DNA of 21,980 bases. Source: DASQPE01 sp041488455 (lineage in GTDB: Bacteria > Gemmatimonadota > Gemmatimonadetes > Gemmatimonadales > GWC2-71-9). Shown here piece after piece: positions 13,638 through 21,820 of the stretch. The stretch lies in NCBI GenBank assembly GCA_041488455.1, contig JBGPPG010000050.1:1-21980 (forward strand). The letters are read 5' to 3'. The notes beneath the pieces are model-generated. The model did not search any database, had not been told where the DNA came from, and worked only from the letters and a program-made list of their open reading frames with translations. The translations under genes were made by a program, and so were the position numbers. The number at the start of each line of letters is the position of its first letter. Within the stretch, counting starts at the first letter, position 1.

Positions 13638-14503
13638 CGCGAGCGCTCCCGCTCCGAGAGATCGCCCCAGTGGAGCTTCTCCCGCATGCGGGAGAAGAAC
13701 CGGTCGTGGCTGAGCCGCACGAGGCAGATGGGAGTGTCCGCCCGCCGGACCTTGACCCGCTCGCCGGCGGCCAGGGTCGTGCCAGTCTGCCCGTCGAACG
13801 AGATGAGGAGATCCTCGGCCCATCCCTCCATGGGCTCGATCACGATCGTGAAGGAGGCCGGCACGACCAACGGGCGCACGGCGAGCGTGTGGGCGCAGAT
13901 CGGCGTCACGACCATCGCCTCGACGCCGGGCACGACGATCGGGCCGCCCGCGCTCAGGCTGTAGGCGGTCGAGCCGGTAGGCGTCGCGACGATGATGCCG
14001 TCCGCGCTGTAGGGACCGACGTTGTCGCCTTCGATGAGGACGTTGACCCGGATCACCCGGGCGACGCCGCCCTTGTGGATCGCCACGTCGTTCAACGCCG
14101 TCTGGCGGTGGCGGATCTCGCCCTTGCTGCCGGAGATCTCCGCGATCAGCGCGCTCCGCCGGTCAACGGTATAGTCCCCCGCGACCAGCGCGTCGAGCGC
14201 GTGACCGAGCGTGGACAGGGTGGCCGTGGTGAGAAACCCAACCCGCCCGAGGTTGACGCCGAGGATGCAGGTCTGGCGGTCGGCGAGCAGGCGGGCGCCG
14301 CGAAGCAGCGTGCCGTCGCCGCCGAAGGTGAGCAGCGCGTCGAGCCGGGCGTCGTCGAGATGGGGGAGCGGGCGGGACCAAAAGGAATCGAGGCGCGGCT
14401 CGGTAAAGAGCGCAATGCCCCGCGCCGGCGCCTCGCCCGCGAGGCGTTCCAGCACGGCGGCGAGATCGGCATAGCGCGGATTGCCGACGACGCCCAGGTT
14501 CAT
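13634..14503 (-). CDS. nadK: NAD kinase, 289 aa
   Basis: It phosphorylates NAD to NADP using ATP (or polyphosphate in some relatives). The GGDGT motif is at residues 61-65, the NAD-contacting LNDVAIHKG around 137-145, and the glycine-rich TPTGSTAYSLSAGGPIV at 174-190. The C-terminus ends in a basic tail. ATG 14503 overlaps the dxs stop codon (ATGA), and its own stop overlaps recN. Full length for the family with all motifs intact. NADP supply fits the neighbouring isoprenoid and folate genes. Confidence 0.97.
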   Translation of the reverse strand: MNLGVVGNPRYADLAAVLERLAGEAPARGIALFTEPRLDSFWSRPLPHLDDARLDALLTFGGDGTLLRGARLLADRQTCILGVNLGRVGFLTTATLSTLGHALDALVAGDYTVDRRSALIAEISGSKGEIRHRQTALNDVAIHKGGVARVIRVNVLIEGDNVGPYSADGIIVATPTGSTAYSLSAGGPIVVPGVEAMVVTPICAHTLAVRPLVVPASFTIVIEPMEGWAEDLLISFDGQTGTTLAAGERVKVRRADTPICLVRLSHDRFFSRMREKLHWGDLSERERSR

Positions 14504-16398
14504 TGCGCCTCGAAGCTTTCCTCGCGCCGAAGCGCCACGATGCGCCGGGCGATGCCGTCCGGGGTGAGCCCGAACGTGTCGAGCTGCTCGGCCCGCGGGG
14601 CCTGCTCGATGAGCCGGTCAGGCACGCCCAGCGCCACCACCCGAACCTCGGGGTGCGTGGTCTGGAGCGTCTCGGCCAGATAGGCGCCGAAGCCGTTCAC
14701 CACGGTCCCCTCCTCCACGGTCACCAGCACCCGGTGGCGCTGCACCAGCGCCGCCAGCATCCCTTCGTCCATCGGCTTCAGGAAACGGCAGTTGATGACC
14801 GCGCAGTCCACGCCTTCGGCGGCGAGCAGCTCCGCGGCCGCAAGCGCGGGCCGGACCATGGTGCCCACGGCGAGGATGGCCACGTCCTGCCCCGGCCGGA
14901 GCCGTTCCCAGGTTGCGTACGGCACGGTCGGGACGGCGGCGGCGGGGCGAACCTCGGACGGCGCCTTGTCCCGCGGGTAGCGGGTGCAGAACGGGCCGCC
15001 CCGGTAGGCGAGCGCGGCTTTGAGCAGCCCGATCAGCTCGTCTCCGTCCTTGGGCGCCGTGACCGTCATGCCCGGCACCGCGAGCATATAGGCGATGTCG
15101 TAGAGACCCATGTGGGTCTGCCCGTCCTCGCCGACGAGCCCCGCGCGGTCCATGCAGAAGATCACCGGCAGCTGCTGCACCGCCACGTCGTGGATGACGT
15201 TGTCGTACGCGCGCTGGAGGAACGTGCTGTAGATGGCGACGACCGGCCGGATGCCCTGGGTGGCGAGTCCGCCGGCGAACGTCACCGCGTGCCCCTCGGC
15301 GATGCCCACGTCGAAGAAGCGCTCCGGCCATTTGCGCTGGAAGATGTTGGTGCCGGTGCCCGACGGCATCGCCGCCGTGATCGCAACCAGCTCGGGATGC
15401 GCGGCCGCGAGGCTCGTGATCGCATCGCCGAACACCTGGGTCCAGGTCGGGGGCCCGCTGGCCTTCTTCCTCGGCTCACCGGTTTCCGGATCGTAGGCCG
15501 CGAGCCCATGCCACTTTTCCCGGTTCTCCTCGGCGAAGGCGAACCCCTTCCCCTTCTCGGTGAGGACGTGCAGGAGGCGGGGCCCGCTCAGGCCGCGGAC
15601 AAACGCCAGCGTCTCGCACAGCTTCTGCACATCGTGGCCGTCGATCGGGCCGAAGTAGCGGAGCCCCAGCTCCTCGAAGAGCATCCCGTGGGAGAAGAGG
15701 TTCTTGGCGCTCTCCTCGACGTTCCGGGCGAAGTCCACCACGCCTTCGCCGAATACGCCGCCGAGCGCGAAGGTGAGGTGCTTCACCTGCTCGCGCAGCG
15801 CGTTGGTCCGCGGGTTGGCGACCACGCTGCCCAGCATGCGCGCAATGCCCCCGACGTTGGGCGAGATGGACATCCCGTTGTCGTTCAGGATGATGATGAT
15901 GTCGCGCTCGGAGTGGCCCGCGTTGTTCATGCCCTCGTACGACAGGCCGCAGGTGAGCGCGCCGTCGCCCACGACGGCGACGACCTTGTGCTTCTCGCCC
16001 TTGAGATCGCGGGCGGTGGCCATCCCGAGCGCGGCGGAGACCGCGGTACCCGCGTGCCCGGCGCCGAACTGATCGTGCTCGCTTTCGGTGCGCTTGAGGA
16101 AGCCCGAGACGCCGCCCGACTGGCGCAGCGTGGGGAAAAGATCGTTCCGGCCCGTGAGGACCTTCCACGCGTAGGCCTGGTGGCCTACATCCCAGACGAC
16201 CCTGTCGGTGGGCGAGTCGAACTCGTAGAGCAGCGCGAGCGCGAGCTCGACGACGCCGAGGCTGGCGCCGATGTGCCCGCCCGTGATGGAGCAGCACTCG
16301 ATCAACCGCTCGCGGATTTCCGCGGCGAGGAGCGGGAGCTGATCACGCCGCAGACGTTTCACGTCCGCGGGCGACTGGATTCCGGCCAGCAGGGACAT
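14500..16398 (-). CDS. dxs: 1-deoxy-D-xylulose-5-phosphate synthase, 632 aa
   Basis: DXS joins pyruvate and glyceraldehyde 3-phosphate with thiamine diphosphate, the first step of the MEP isoprenoid pathway. Seen are GHIGASLGVVEL near residue 41, GHQAYAWKVLTGR near 72, the ThDP-Mg motif GDGALTCG with NDN downstream (144-151 and 172-174), and in the second half DRAGLVGEDGQTHMG (near 15110-15150) in the transketolase pyrimidine domain. Length is standard. ATG 16398 has GAGAGG five bases upstream and lies 21 bp after ispA, the widest gap in this run. The gene pairs with ispA for prenyl supply. Confidence 0.98.
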   Translation of the reverse strand: MSLLAGIQSPADVKRLRRDQLPLLAAEIRERLIECCSITGGHIGASLGVVELALALLYEFDSPTDRVVWDVGHQAYAWKVLTGRNDLFPTLRQSGGVSGFLKRTESEHDQFGAGHAGTAVSAALGMATARDLKGEKHKVVAVVGDGALTCGLSYEGMNNAGHSERDIIIILNDNGMSISPNVGGIARMLGSVVANPRTNALREQVKHLTFALGGVFGEGVVDFARNVEESAKNLFSHGMLFEELGLRYFGPIDGHDVQKLCETLAFVRGLSGPRLLHVLTEKGKGFAFAEENREKWHGLAAYDPETGEPRKKASGPPTWTQVFGDAITSLAAAHPELVAITAAMPSGTGTNIFQRKWPERFFDVGIAEGHAVTFAGGLATQGIRPVVAIYSTFLQRAYDNVIHDVAVQQLPVIFCMDRAGLVGEDGQTHMGLYDIAYMLAVPGMTVTAPKDGDELIGLLKAALAYRGGPFCTRYPRDKAPSEVRPAAAVPTVPYATWERLRPGQDVAILAVGTMVRPALAAAELLAAEGVDCAVINCRFLKPMDEGMLAALVQRHRVLVTVEEGTVVNGFGAYLAETLQTTHPEVRVVALGVPDRLIEQAPRAEQLDTFGLTPDGIARRIVALRREESFEAQ

Positions 16399-16419
16399 CA
16401 GGGCCTCTCGCGCTGAGCG

Positions 16420-17331
16420 CTACGAGCTTCTCGTCACAATATACTGCGCCAGAGCCCCGAGGGACCCCGATGGCACGCCGCCCGCTTCGAGGTGCGCCAC
16501 GGCCCGTCCAGCGAGCCGTTCGGCCTCGATCCGGGCGCCCTCCACCCCCAGCACCCGCACGTACGTGGACTTGGCCAGTATCTGATCCCGGCCGGCGGTT
16601 TTCCCGAGCTGATCGCTGGTTGCCGTCGCGTCGAGCACGTCGTCGGCGATCTGGAACGCGAGGCCGATCTCCCGGCCATAGGCGGAAAGCGCGTTGACGG
16701 CAGGCTCGCCGGCGCCGGCGGCGAGCCCGCCCAGAATGCAGGCCGCGCGGATCAGCTCGCCGGTCTTGCCCCGGTGCACGGCCGTGAGCTCGGCTAGCTC
16801 CAGGAGCCGGCCCTCCGCCTCGAGGTCGAGCCACTGGCCCCCGACCATGCCCTCGATGCCGCCGGCCTCGAAGAGCGCGCCGGCCATCCGGCCGAGGCCG
16901 CGTGCGCCGAGCCCGAGTCCCACGGCCGCCTCCGCCAGCACCTGCGCCGCAACCGGCACCAGCAGGTACCCCGCGCGGGTGGCCACCGGCACGCCGAACC
17001 GGCGGTGGGTCGTCGGGCGGCCCCGGCGGAGGTCGTCGTCGTCCATGCAGGGGAGGTCGTCGTGCACGAGCGAGTACGTGTGCACGGTCTCGACCGCGGC
17101 CGCGACCCCCGCGATTGCCGGCGCTCGCCCACCGACCGACCGGTACCCCGCCATGACAAGCGCCGCCCGGACCCGCTTGCCGGGACTCCGCAACGCGTAT
17201 CCCAGCGCCGGGCCGTCGGGCGCCGGCACCTCGGCCTCGAGGCGGGCGGCCCAGCGCTCGAGCAGTGCGTCGGTCGCGTCGCGGGCTTCGGTGAGCAGCT
17301 CCTCCGCCGACGTCGAGACCGCCTCAGCCAT
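16420..17331 (-). CDS. ispA: Polyprenyl (farnesyl or geranylgeranyl) diphosphate synthase, 303 aa
   Basis: It condenses isopentenyl diphosphate with allylic diphosphates. The first aspartate-rich motif is DDLPCMDDDD (Asp91, Asp92, Asp97), followed by LRRGRPTTHRRFG. The second is FQIADDVLD (Asp230, Asp231, Asp234), with LGKTAGRD after it. SPGKRVRA at 49-56 is the substrate-phosphate loop. The usual AGDALL segment after FG is replaced by RAGYLL near residues 119-124, an uncommon change. The product length cannot be read from sequence with certainty. ATG 17331 has GGGGAG just upstream and overlaps xseB by eight bases. Confidence 0.92.
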   Translation of the reverse strand: MAEAVSTSAEELLTEARDATDALLERWAARLEAEVPAPDGPALGYALRSPGKRVRAALVMAGYRSVGGRAPAIAGVAAAVETVHTYSLVHDDLPCMDDDDLRRGRPTTHRRFGVPVATRAGYLLVPVAAQVLAEAAVGLGLGARGLGRMAGALFEAGGIEGMVGGQWLDLEAEGRLLELAELTAVHRGKTGELIRAACILGGLAAGAGEPAVNALSAYGREIGLAFQIADDVLDATATSDQLGKTAGRDQILAKSTYVRVLGVEGARIEAERLAGRAVAHLEAGGVPSGSLGALAQYIVTRSS

Positions 17332-17563
17332 CGAGCTCCCCGAGGCGAATCGTCCCGTTGGCGTCCTCGAGCACGGTGCGCACGCGGACCTCCGCCGCGG
17401 CCAGCCGCTCCCGCGCGGAGCGGAGGCAGGCGACGCCCTGCTCGAAGAGCGCCAGCGCGGCGTCGAGATCGAGGTCCTCGCCTTCCAGGCGGCGGACGAT
17501 CTCCTCCAGACGGGCCAGCTCGTCGGCGAGGGGCGCCGGCTTTCCGGTCGGTGGATTGGCCAC
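17324..17563 (-). CDS. xseB: Exodeoxyribonuclease VII small subunit, 79 aa
   Basis: XseB partners with XseA in the single-strand exonuclease VII. The compact helical hairpin is clear: LADELARLEEIVRRLEGEDL, then DLDAALALFEQGVACLRSAR and a C-terminal helix AAEVRVRTVL. The EIV-LE-ED-LDA--LFE-G pattern is diagnostic. The start is put at GTG 17563, four bases after the xseA stop. The frame is open further upstream inside xseA but without family similarity. Size matches the usual 70-90 residues. Confidence 0.92.
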   Translation of the reverse strand: MANPPTGKPAPLADELARLEEIVRRLEGEDLDLDAALALFEQGVACLRSARERLAAAEVRVRTVLEDANGTIRLGELDG

Positions 17564-17567
17564 GCGA

Positions 17568-18704
17568 TCAGTCGGCGTGGGCGGGGACGTCGCCGTCGGC
17601 CACGCGGAGGGAGAAGGGCCGGCCGGGGGGGAAGTCCGCGAGCCGGCGCAGCACGCGGCCATCGGCGCTGCGCGGGACGGCGTAGCCGCGATCGAGGACG
17701 CGGAGCGGACTCAGCGCGTCGAGCTGCGCGGCAAGGCGATCGGCCAGGTGGCGGCGCCGCACGAGTCCGTCGTTCAACGCCACCTCGAGCCGGTCGCCCG
17801 TGCGCTCGAGTCGCTCGGCGGCGAGCCGGGTGCGCCGGGCGAGGCCGCCTGCGAGACGCGCGCCCAGGTCGCCGACGAACCGGCGCACCGCCCGCGCATC
17901 CGGCAGGGCCAGCTCAGCCGCGGCCGAGGGGGTCGGTGCGCGGACGTCGGCGACGAGGTCGGCCAGGGTGACGTCGGTCTCGTGCCCGACGGCCGAGACG
18001 GTGGGCACGCGCACCGCCGCGAGCGCCCGGCAGACCGCTTCGTCGTTGAACGCCGCCAGATCTTCCCTGGCGCCTCCACCCCGCCCAACGATGCACAGCT
18101 CGACCCGCAGGCGGTTCACCCGCTTGAGCGCGGCCACCAGCTCCGCCACAGCCCCATCTCCCTGCACGCGCGAGGCCACGACGAGGAGCTCGGCCGCGGG
18201 CCAACGAGCGCTGGCCACGGTCACGATGTCGTGGAGAGCGGCGCCGTCGGCGCTCGTGACCACCGCAACGCGAGACGGATAGCGGGGGAGCGGGCGCTTG
18301 CGGGCCGCGTCGAAGAGCCCGTCCTTGTCGAGCGCGGCCTTCACGCGCTCGAGCGCGCGCTGCTGGTCGCCGATCCCCGCCGTGGGCAGCAGGCGGGTGA
18401 CGACGAACTGAAACTCGCCTTTCGCTTCGTACAGCGTGGGGCGGCCCTGGGCGAAGACCTCGGTGCCATCGGCCGGCGGCCGGCCCGCGCGCTGGGAGTA
18501 GGTGCGCCACATGCAGCAGCGGACCTGGGCGCCCGCATCGCGCAGGGTGAAATACCAATGCCCGCTGCCCGGGGCCTTGAACTGGAGCACCTCGCCGCGC
18601 ACCCACAACGGGCCGAGGCTTCCCTCCAGGACGGTCCTCACGGCGGTGGTGAGGTCGGTGATCGAGAAGACCTCGTCCAACGGCCCCATCCGCGGCGCGC
18701 TCAC
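17568..18704 (-). CDS. xseA: Exodeoxyribonuclease VII large subunit, 378 aa
   Basis: An N-terminal OB-fold region (about residues 12-108) includes VFSITDLTTAVRTVLEG, LWVRGEVLQF and GHWYFTLRD. The catalytic domain holds VGRGGGAREDLAAFNDE near 208-224 and GHETDVTLADLVADVRAPTP near 240, both hallmarks. At 378 residues it is shorter than E. coli XseA (about 456), mainly through a shortened helical C-terminal region. The start is GTG 18704, overlapping the folD stop by four bases (GTGA); an in-frame ATG five codons later is an alternative. It forms an operon pair with xseB. Confidence 0.95.
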   Translation of the reverse strand: MSAPRMGPLDEVFSITDLTTAVRTVLEGSLGPLWVRGEVLQFKAPGSGHWYFTLRDAGAQVRCCMWRTYSQRAGRPPADGTEVFAQGRPTLYEAKGEFQFVVTRLLPTAGIGDQQRALERVKAALDKDGLFDAARKRPLPRYPSRVAVVTSADGAALHDIVTVASARWPAAELLVVASRVQGDGAVAELVAALKRVNRLRVELCIVGRGGGAREDLAAFNDEAVCRALAAVRVPTVSAVGHETDVTLADLVADVRAPTPSAAAELALPDARAVRRFVGDLGARLAGGLARRTRLAAERLERTGDRLEVALNDGLVRRRHLADRLAAQLDALSPLRVLDRGYAVPRSADGRVLRRLADFPPGRPFSLRVADGDVPAHAD

Positions 18705-19585
18705 GCCGCCGCCTGCTCGAACGCCTGGAGCGTGTTCTTGAGGAGCATAGCGATCGTCATCCGCCCCACACCGCCGGGCACCGGGGTGATCGCCGAGGCC
18801 ACCTCGGCCACGGGGGCGTAGGCCACGTCGCCCACGATGCGGTAGCCCTTGGCCTGGCTCGCGTCGTCCACCCGGTTGATGCCGACGTCGATGACGATCG
18901 CCCCCTGGCGCACCATGTCCTCGGTGACGAACTCCGGCTTGCCCATCGCCACGATGAGGAGATCCGCGCCCCGGCAGATGCCGGGAAGGTCGCGCGACTT
19001 CGAATGACAGATGGTCACGGTGGCGTCGCCGCCCCGACCGGGCTGGATCAGGAGGCTGGCCATCGGCTTGCCGACGATGTTCGAGCGCCCCACGATGACG
19101 GCGTTGGCGCCCTTGGGGTCGAGCCCCGAGCGCAGCAGCATCTCCTGCACGCCGTAGGGCGTGGCGGGCCGAAGCCCGGTGGGATCGCCGATCGAGACCT
19201 TGCCGACGTTCACCGGATGGAAGCCGTCCACGTCCTTGAGTGGATTGATCCGGTTCAGCACGCGCTCGGCGTTGACGTGCTTGGGGAGCGGGAGCTGCAC
19301 CAGGAAGCCGTGGATCCTCGGGTCGGTGTTGAGGCGGTCCACTACGGCGAGCAGCTCCGCTTCCGTCGTCTGCTCGGGCAAGCGGATAGTCTCGGAGTGC
19401 ATCCCCGCTTCCTCGCAGGCCTTCCCTTTGGCCCGGACGTACACCGTGCTGGCCGGGTTCTCACCGACGATGACCACGGCCAGGCCAGGCTGCTTGCCCC
19501 GGGCGCGGTGCTCCGCCACGCGGGCCCCGACTTCCGCGCGGATCGCGTCGGCGATGGGAATGCCGTCGAGCACGCGGGCGGTCAC
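18701..19585 (-). CDS. folD: Bifunctional methylenetetrahydrofolate dehydrogenase/cyclohydrolase FolD, 294 aa
   Basis: FolD interconverts 5,10-methylene-THF and 10-formyl-THF with NADP. Visible motifs are PGLAVVIVGENPASTVYVRAK (cut at the catalytic Tyr and Lys pair), IHGFLVQLPLPKHV, KDVDGFHPVNVG, the Rossmann VGRSNIVGKPMA, and the late ITPVPGGVGRMT. The length is typical. The start is GTG 19585, four bases inside the rny stop (GTGA overlap). All family residues are in place. The flanking operon genes are rny and xseA, as in several other phyla. Confidence 0.97.
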   Translation of the reverse strand: MTARVLDGIPIADAIRAEVGARVAEHRARGKQPGLAVVIVGENPASTVYVRAKGKACEEAGMHSETIRLPEQTTEAELLAVVDRLNTDPRIHGFLVQLPLPKHVNAERVLNRINPLKDVDGFHPVNVGKVSIGDPTGLRPATPYGVQEMLLRSGLDPKGANAVIVGRSNIVGKPMASLLIQPGRGGDATVTICHSKSRDLPGICRGADLLIVAMGKPEFVTEDMVRQGAIVIDVGINRVDDASQAKGYRIVGDVAYAPVAEVASAITPVPGGVGRMTIAMLLKNTLQAFEQAAA

Positions 19586-21189
19586 CGGGCGAAGTCTACG
19601 GCGCGGGTCTCCCGGATCACCACGACTTTGATCTGGCCGGGGTACTGGAGCTCGCTCTCGATGCGCCGGGCGATGGACTCCGAGAGCTGCGCGGCCGCGG
19701 CGTCGTCGATCCGGTCGGGCGTCACGACCACCCGGATCTCCCGTCCGGCCTGGATCACGTTGCTCTTCTCGACCCCCGCGAAGCCGTTGGCGATCTCCTC
19801 CAGCTTGGTGAGCCGCTTCACGTAGCTCTCGAACGCCTCGCGCCGGGCGCCGGGGCGGGAGCCGCTGATCGAATCGGCGGCCTGCACCAGCACCGACTCC
19901 GCGCTCTCGTGCGGGACGTCATCGTGGTGCGCCTGAATGCAGTTGATCACCGCCGCCGTCTCGCCGTACTTCCGGGCGATCTCGACCCCCAGCTCCACGT
20001 GGGTCCCTTCGCTATCGTGGGTGAGCACCTTGCCGATGTCGTGCAGGAGGCCGCCCCGCTTGGCCAGGGCCACGTCGAGGCGAAGCTCGCCGGCCATCAT
20101 GCCGGCGAGCCAGGCCACCTCTTTCGAGTGGTCCAGGATGTTCTGCCCGTAGGAAGTCCGATAGCGCATGCGGCCGATCAGCTTGATGAGCTCGGGATGA
20201 AGGCCGTGAAGGCCGGTGTCGTAGGCCGCCTGCTCGCCCAGATCCACGAGCTGCGCCTCCAGCTCGCGCTGGCACTTCACCACGATCTCCTCGATGCGGC
20301 CGGGGTGGATCCGGCCGTCGGCGATCAGCGCCTCGAGCGCGCGGCGCGCCGTCTCCCGGCGGATCGGGTCGAAGCAGGAGATGATCACCGTGTCCGGCGT
20401 ATCGTCGATGATGACGTCCACGCCGGTCGCGGTCTCGAACGCGCGGATGTTGCGGCCCTCGCGGCCGATGATCCGGCCCTTCATCTCGTCGCTGGGCAGC
20501 GCCACCGCGGCGACGGTGGTCTCTGCCGTGTGCTCGGCGGCGAGCCGCTGCGTCGCCATGGCGATGATGCGCTTCGCGTCCCGCTCGGCGGTCTTGCGGG
20601 CCTGCTCCTTGATGTCGCGCACCAGCGCGCTGGCCTGGGTGCGGGCCTCGTCCTCCACCCGCTGGAGAATCTCGCGCCGGGCGTCGTCGGCGGTGAGCCC
20701 GGCGATCCGCTCGAGCCGCGCCCGTTGCTCCAGAAGGAGCTTGTCGGTTTCCGCTTCGCGCGCGCGCAGGTCGAGCTCCCGCTGCGCCAGGGCCTGCTCC
20801 TGCACCCGGAACTGGCGCTCCTGCGATGCGACGTCCTCCAGCTTGCGCTCGAGCGCGCGGCTCCGGTCCTCCACCCGGCGCTCGGCCCGCTCCCACTCCT
20901 CCCGGCGGCGCTGGATCTCGCGGTCGAGCTCCTCGCGCAGCTTGAGCGCCTCCATCTTGCCGGCTACGACGCCCGCGTTCCGGGCGGCCTCGGCCTCGCG
21001 GGCCCCATCGCTCCGGAGCCGCTCGGCGTCGGTCTGCGCCGCGGCCACGATCCGCTGTCCCCGGCGCAGGTCCATCCGGGAGCGGATCAGGAAGTAGATG
21101 GTCGCGATGAGCAGGCCGACGGCGAGCCCGAGGAGCGCCACCAGCAGGCGGTCCATCCGGGTGAGCGCGCTGATGATTGTGCCGATCAT
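19582..21189 (-). CDS. rny: Ribonuclease Y, 535 aa
   Basis: RNase Y is a membrane-anchored endoribonuclease that starts mRNA decay. A transmembrane helix lies at about residues 14-35 (LLVALLGLAVGLLIATIYFL). A long charged coiled coil spans about 45-215, rich in ELDREIQRRREEWERAERR-type repeats. The KH domain contains GRIIGREGRNIRAFE (239-253). The HD domain has His354 in NILDHSKEV, His383-Asp384 in LLHDIGK and AHHDD at 420-424, its metal ligands. ATG 21189 overlaps the zapA stop (ATGA); an in-frame ATG at residue 12 is an alternative. Length fits the family. Confidence 0.97.
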   Translation of the reverse strand: MIGTIISALTRMDRLLVALLGLAVGLLIATIYFLIRSRMDLRRGQRIVAAAQTDAERLRSDGAREAEAARNAGVVAGKMEALKLREELDREIQRRREEWERAERRVEDRSRALERKLEDVASQERQFRVQEQALAQRELDLRAREAETDKLLLEQRARLERIAGLTADDARREILQRVEDEARTQASALVRDIKEQARKTAERDAKRIIAMATQRLAAEHTAETTVAAVALPSDEMKGRIIGREGRNIRAFETATGVDVIIDDTPDTVIISCFDPIRRETARRALEALIADGRIHPGRIEEIVVKCQRELEAQLVDLGEQAAYDTGLHGLHPELIKLIGRMRYRTSYGQNILDHSKEVAWLAGMMAGELRLDVALAKRGGLLHDIGKVLTHDSEGTHVELGVEIARKYGETAAVINCIQAHHDDVPHESAESVLVQAADSISGSRPGARREAFESYVKRLTKLEEIANGFAGVEKSNVIQAGREIRVVVTPDRIDDAAAAQLSESIARRIESELQYPGQIKVVVIRETRAVDFAR

Positions 21190-21512
21190 TCGGGGACGGA
21201 AACGGTACCGGAGACGCGGGTCCCCCGCTTCGCGGGAGGCAGGAGCCGGGCGAGGTCGTCGGCCATCGCCGAGATGCGGGTGGCGATCTCGCGGTCACCC
21301 CGGCGCGCCTGGAACAGCTCGTCGGTGATGGCGAGGGCCGCGAGGATCGCGGCCTTGTGGGTCTCGACCGCGGGGATCGAGTCGCGCACGCGCTTCAGCG
21401 CGGCGTCGAGATACGCCGCCACCTCCCGCGTGTACTCCGGCGGCAGCTCGGATCTGACCGTGTACTCCTCGCCGCCGATGATGACACGAACCGCGTTCTT
21501 GGAGGCCGTCAC
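21186..21512 (-). CDS. zapA: Cell division protein ZapA-like, 108 aa
   Basis: ZapA bundles FtsZ filaments at midcell. The N-terminal VRVIIGGEEYTVRSELPPEY matches the ZapA beta-strand start (V-I-G-EY-VRS). It is followed by YLDAALKRVRD and the helix AAILAALAITDELFQAR, the conserved ALxIxDEL pattern. The C-terminal part is basic and coiled-coil-like. The start is GTG 21512, overlapping the preceding stop by four bases. The open frame extends upstream but only as a shadow of the previous gene. The family is recognised by pattern; function in this organism is inferred. Confidence 0.88.
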   Translation of the reverse strand: MTASKNAVRVIIGGEEYTVRSELPPEYTREVAAYLDAALKRVRDSIPAVETHKAAILAALAITDELFQARRGDREIATRISAMADDLARLLPPAKRGTRVSGTVSVPE

Positions 21513-21820
21513 GACGCCGTCCCCCCCTGTTCGAGAAAGGCCAGCCGGGCCGCCAGCGATCGCACCCGCTCCTTGGCGGCCTCGATCCGCTCGCGCAGCG
21601 CCTGGTTTTCCGTCTCCAGCTCGCCCACCCGCTGACGCGTCCCGGACAGCTCTGGGCCTTCGTACACCCCGCCCTTTGCGCGGATGGCCTGGAGCTCCGC
21701 CTCGGCTTTGAGCGAGCGGCGCCGCCACCCCGCGACCTCGTTGCCGAGATTCTGGAACAGCTCCTCCAGCTCGGCCAGCACGCGCAGATCCGGACGCTCG
21801 TAAGTGTACGCCACCGTCAC
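21509..21820 (-). CDS. Small coiled-coil protein between pheT and zapA, 103 aa
   Basis: The protein is mostly helical with heptad-like spacing: VLAELEELFQNLGNEVAGWRR, then VGELETENQALRERIEAAKE and RVRSLAARLAFLEQ. It lacks a signal peptide, membrane segment or cysteines. Its place directly before zapA and its coiled-coil form suggest a ZapB-like partner, but sequence identity to ZapB cannot be claimed. The start is GTG 21820 (GTGA overlap with pheT); a second GTG at 21814 is better spaced from GAGGGGAGG and may be the real start. Confidence 0.8.
   Translation of the reverse strand: MTVAYTYERPDLRVLAELEELFQNLGNEVAGWRRRSLKAEAELQAIRAKGGVYEGPELSGTRQRVGELETENQALRERIEAAKERVRSLAARLAFLEQGGTAS

Noticed and set aside
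13637..13823. Longer RecN with about 62 extra N-terminal residues
   Set aside because: The extra part is arginine- and proline-rich and lies inside nadK. The family start (VITELRVRDL) fits GTG 13637.
11946..13964. Open frame of 672 codons on the plus strand opposite recN
   Set aside because: It is antisense to recN, which has all its motifs. The frame lacks a start site and any domain.
14503..16416. Open frame of 637 codons on the plus strand opposite dxs
   Set aside because: It mirrors dxs almost exactly and has shadow-frame composition (His, Arg, Asp and Val rich). No family pattern.
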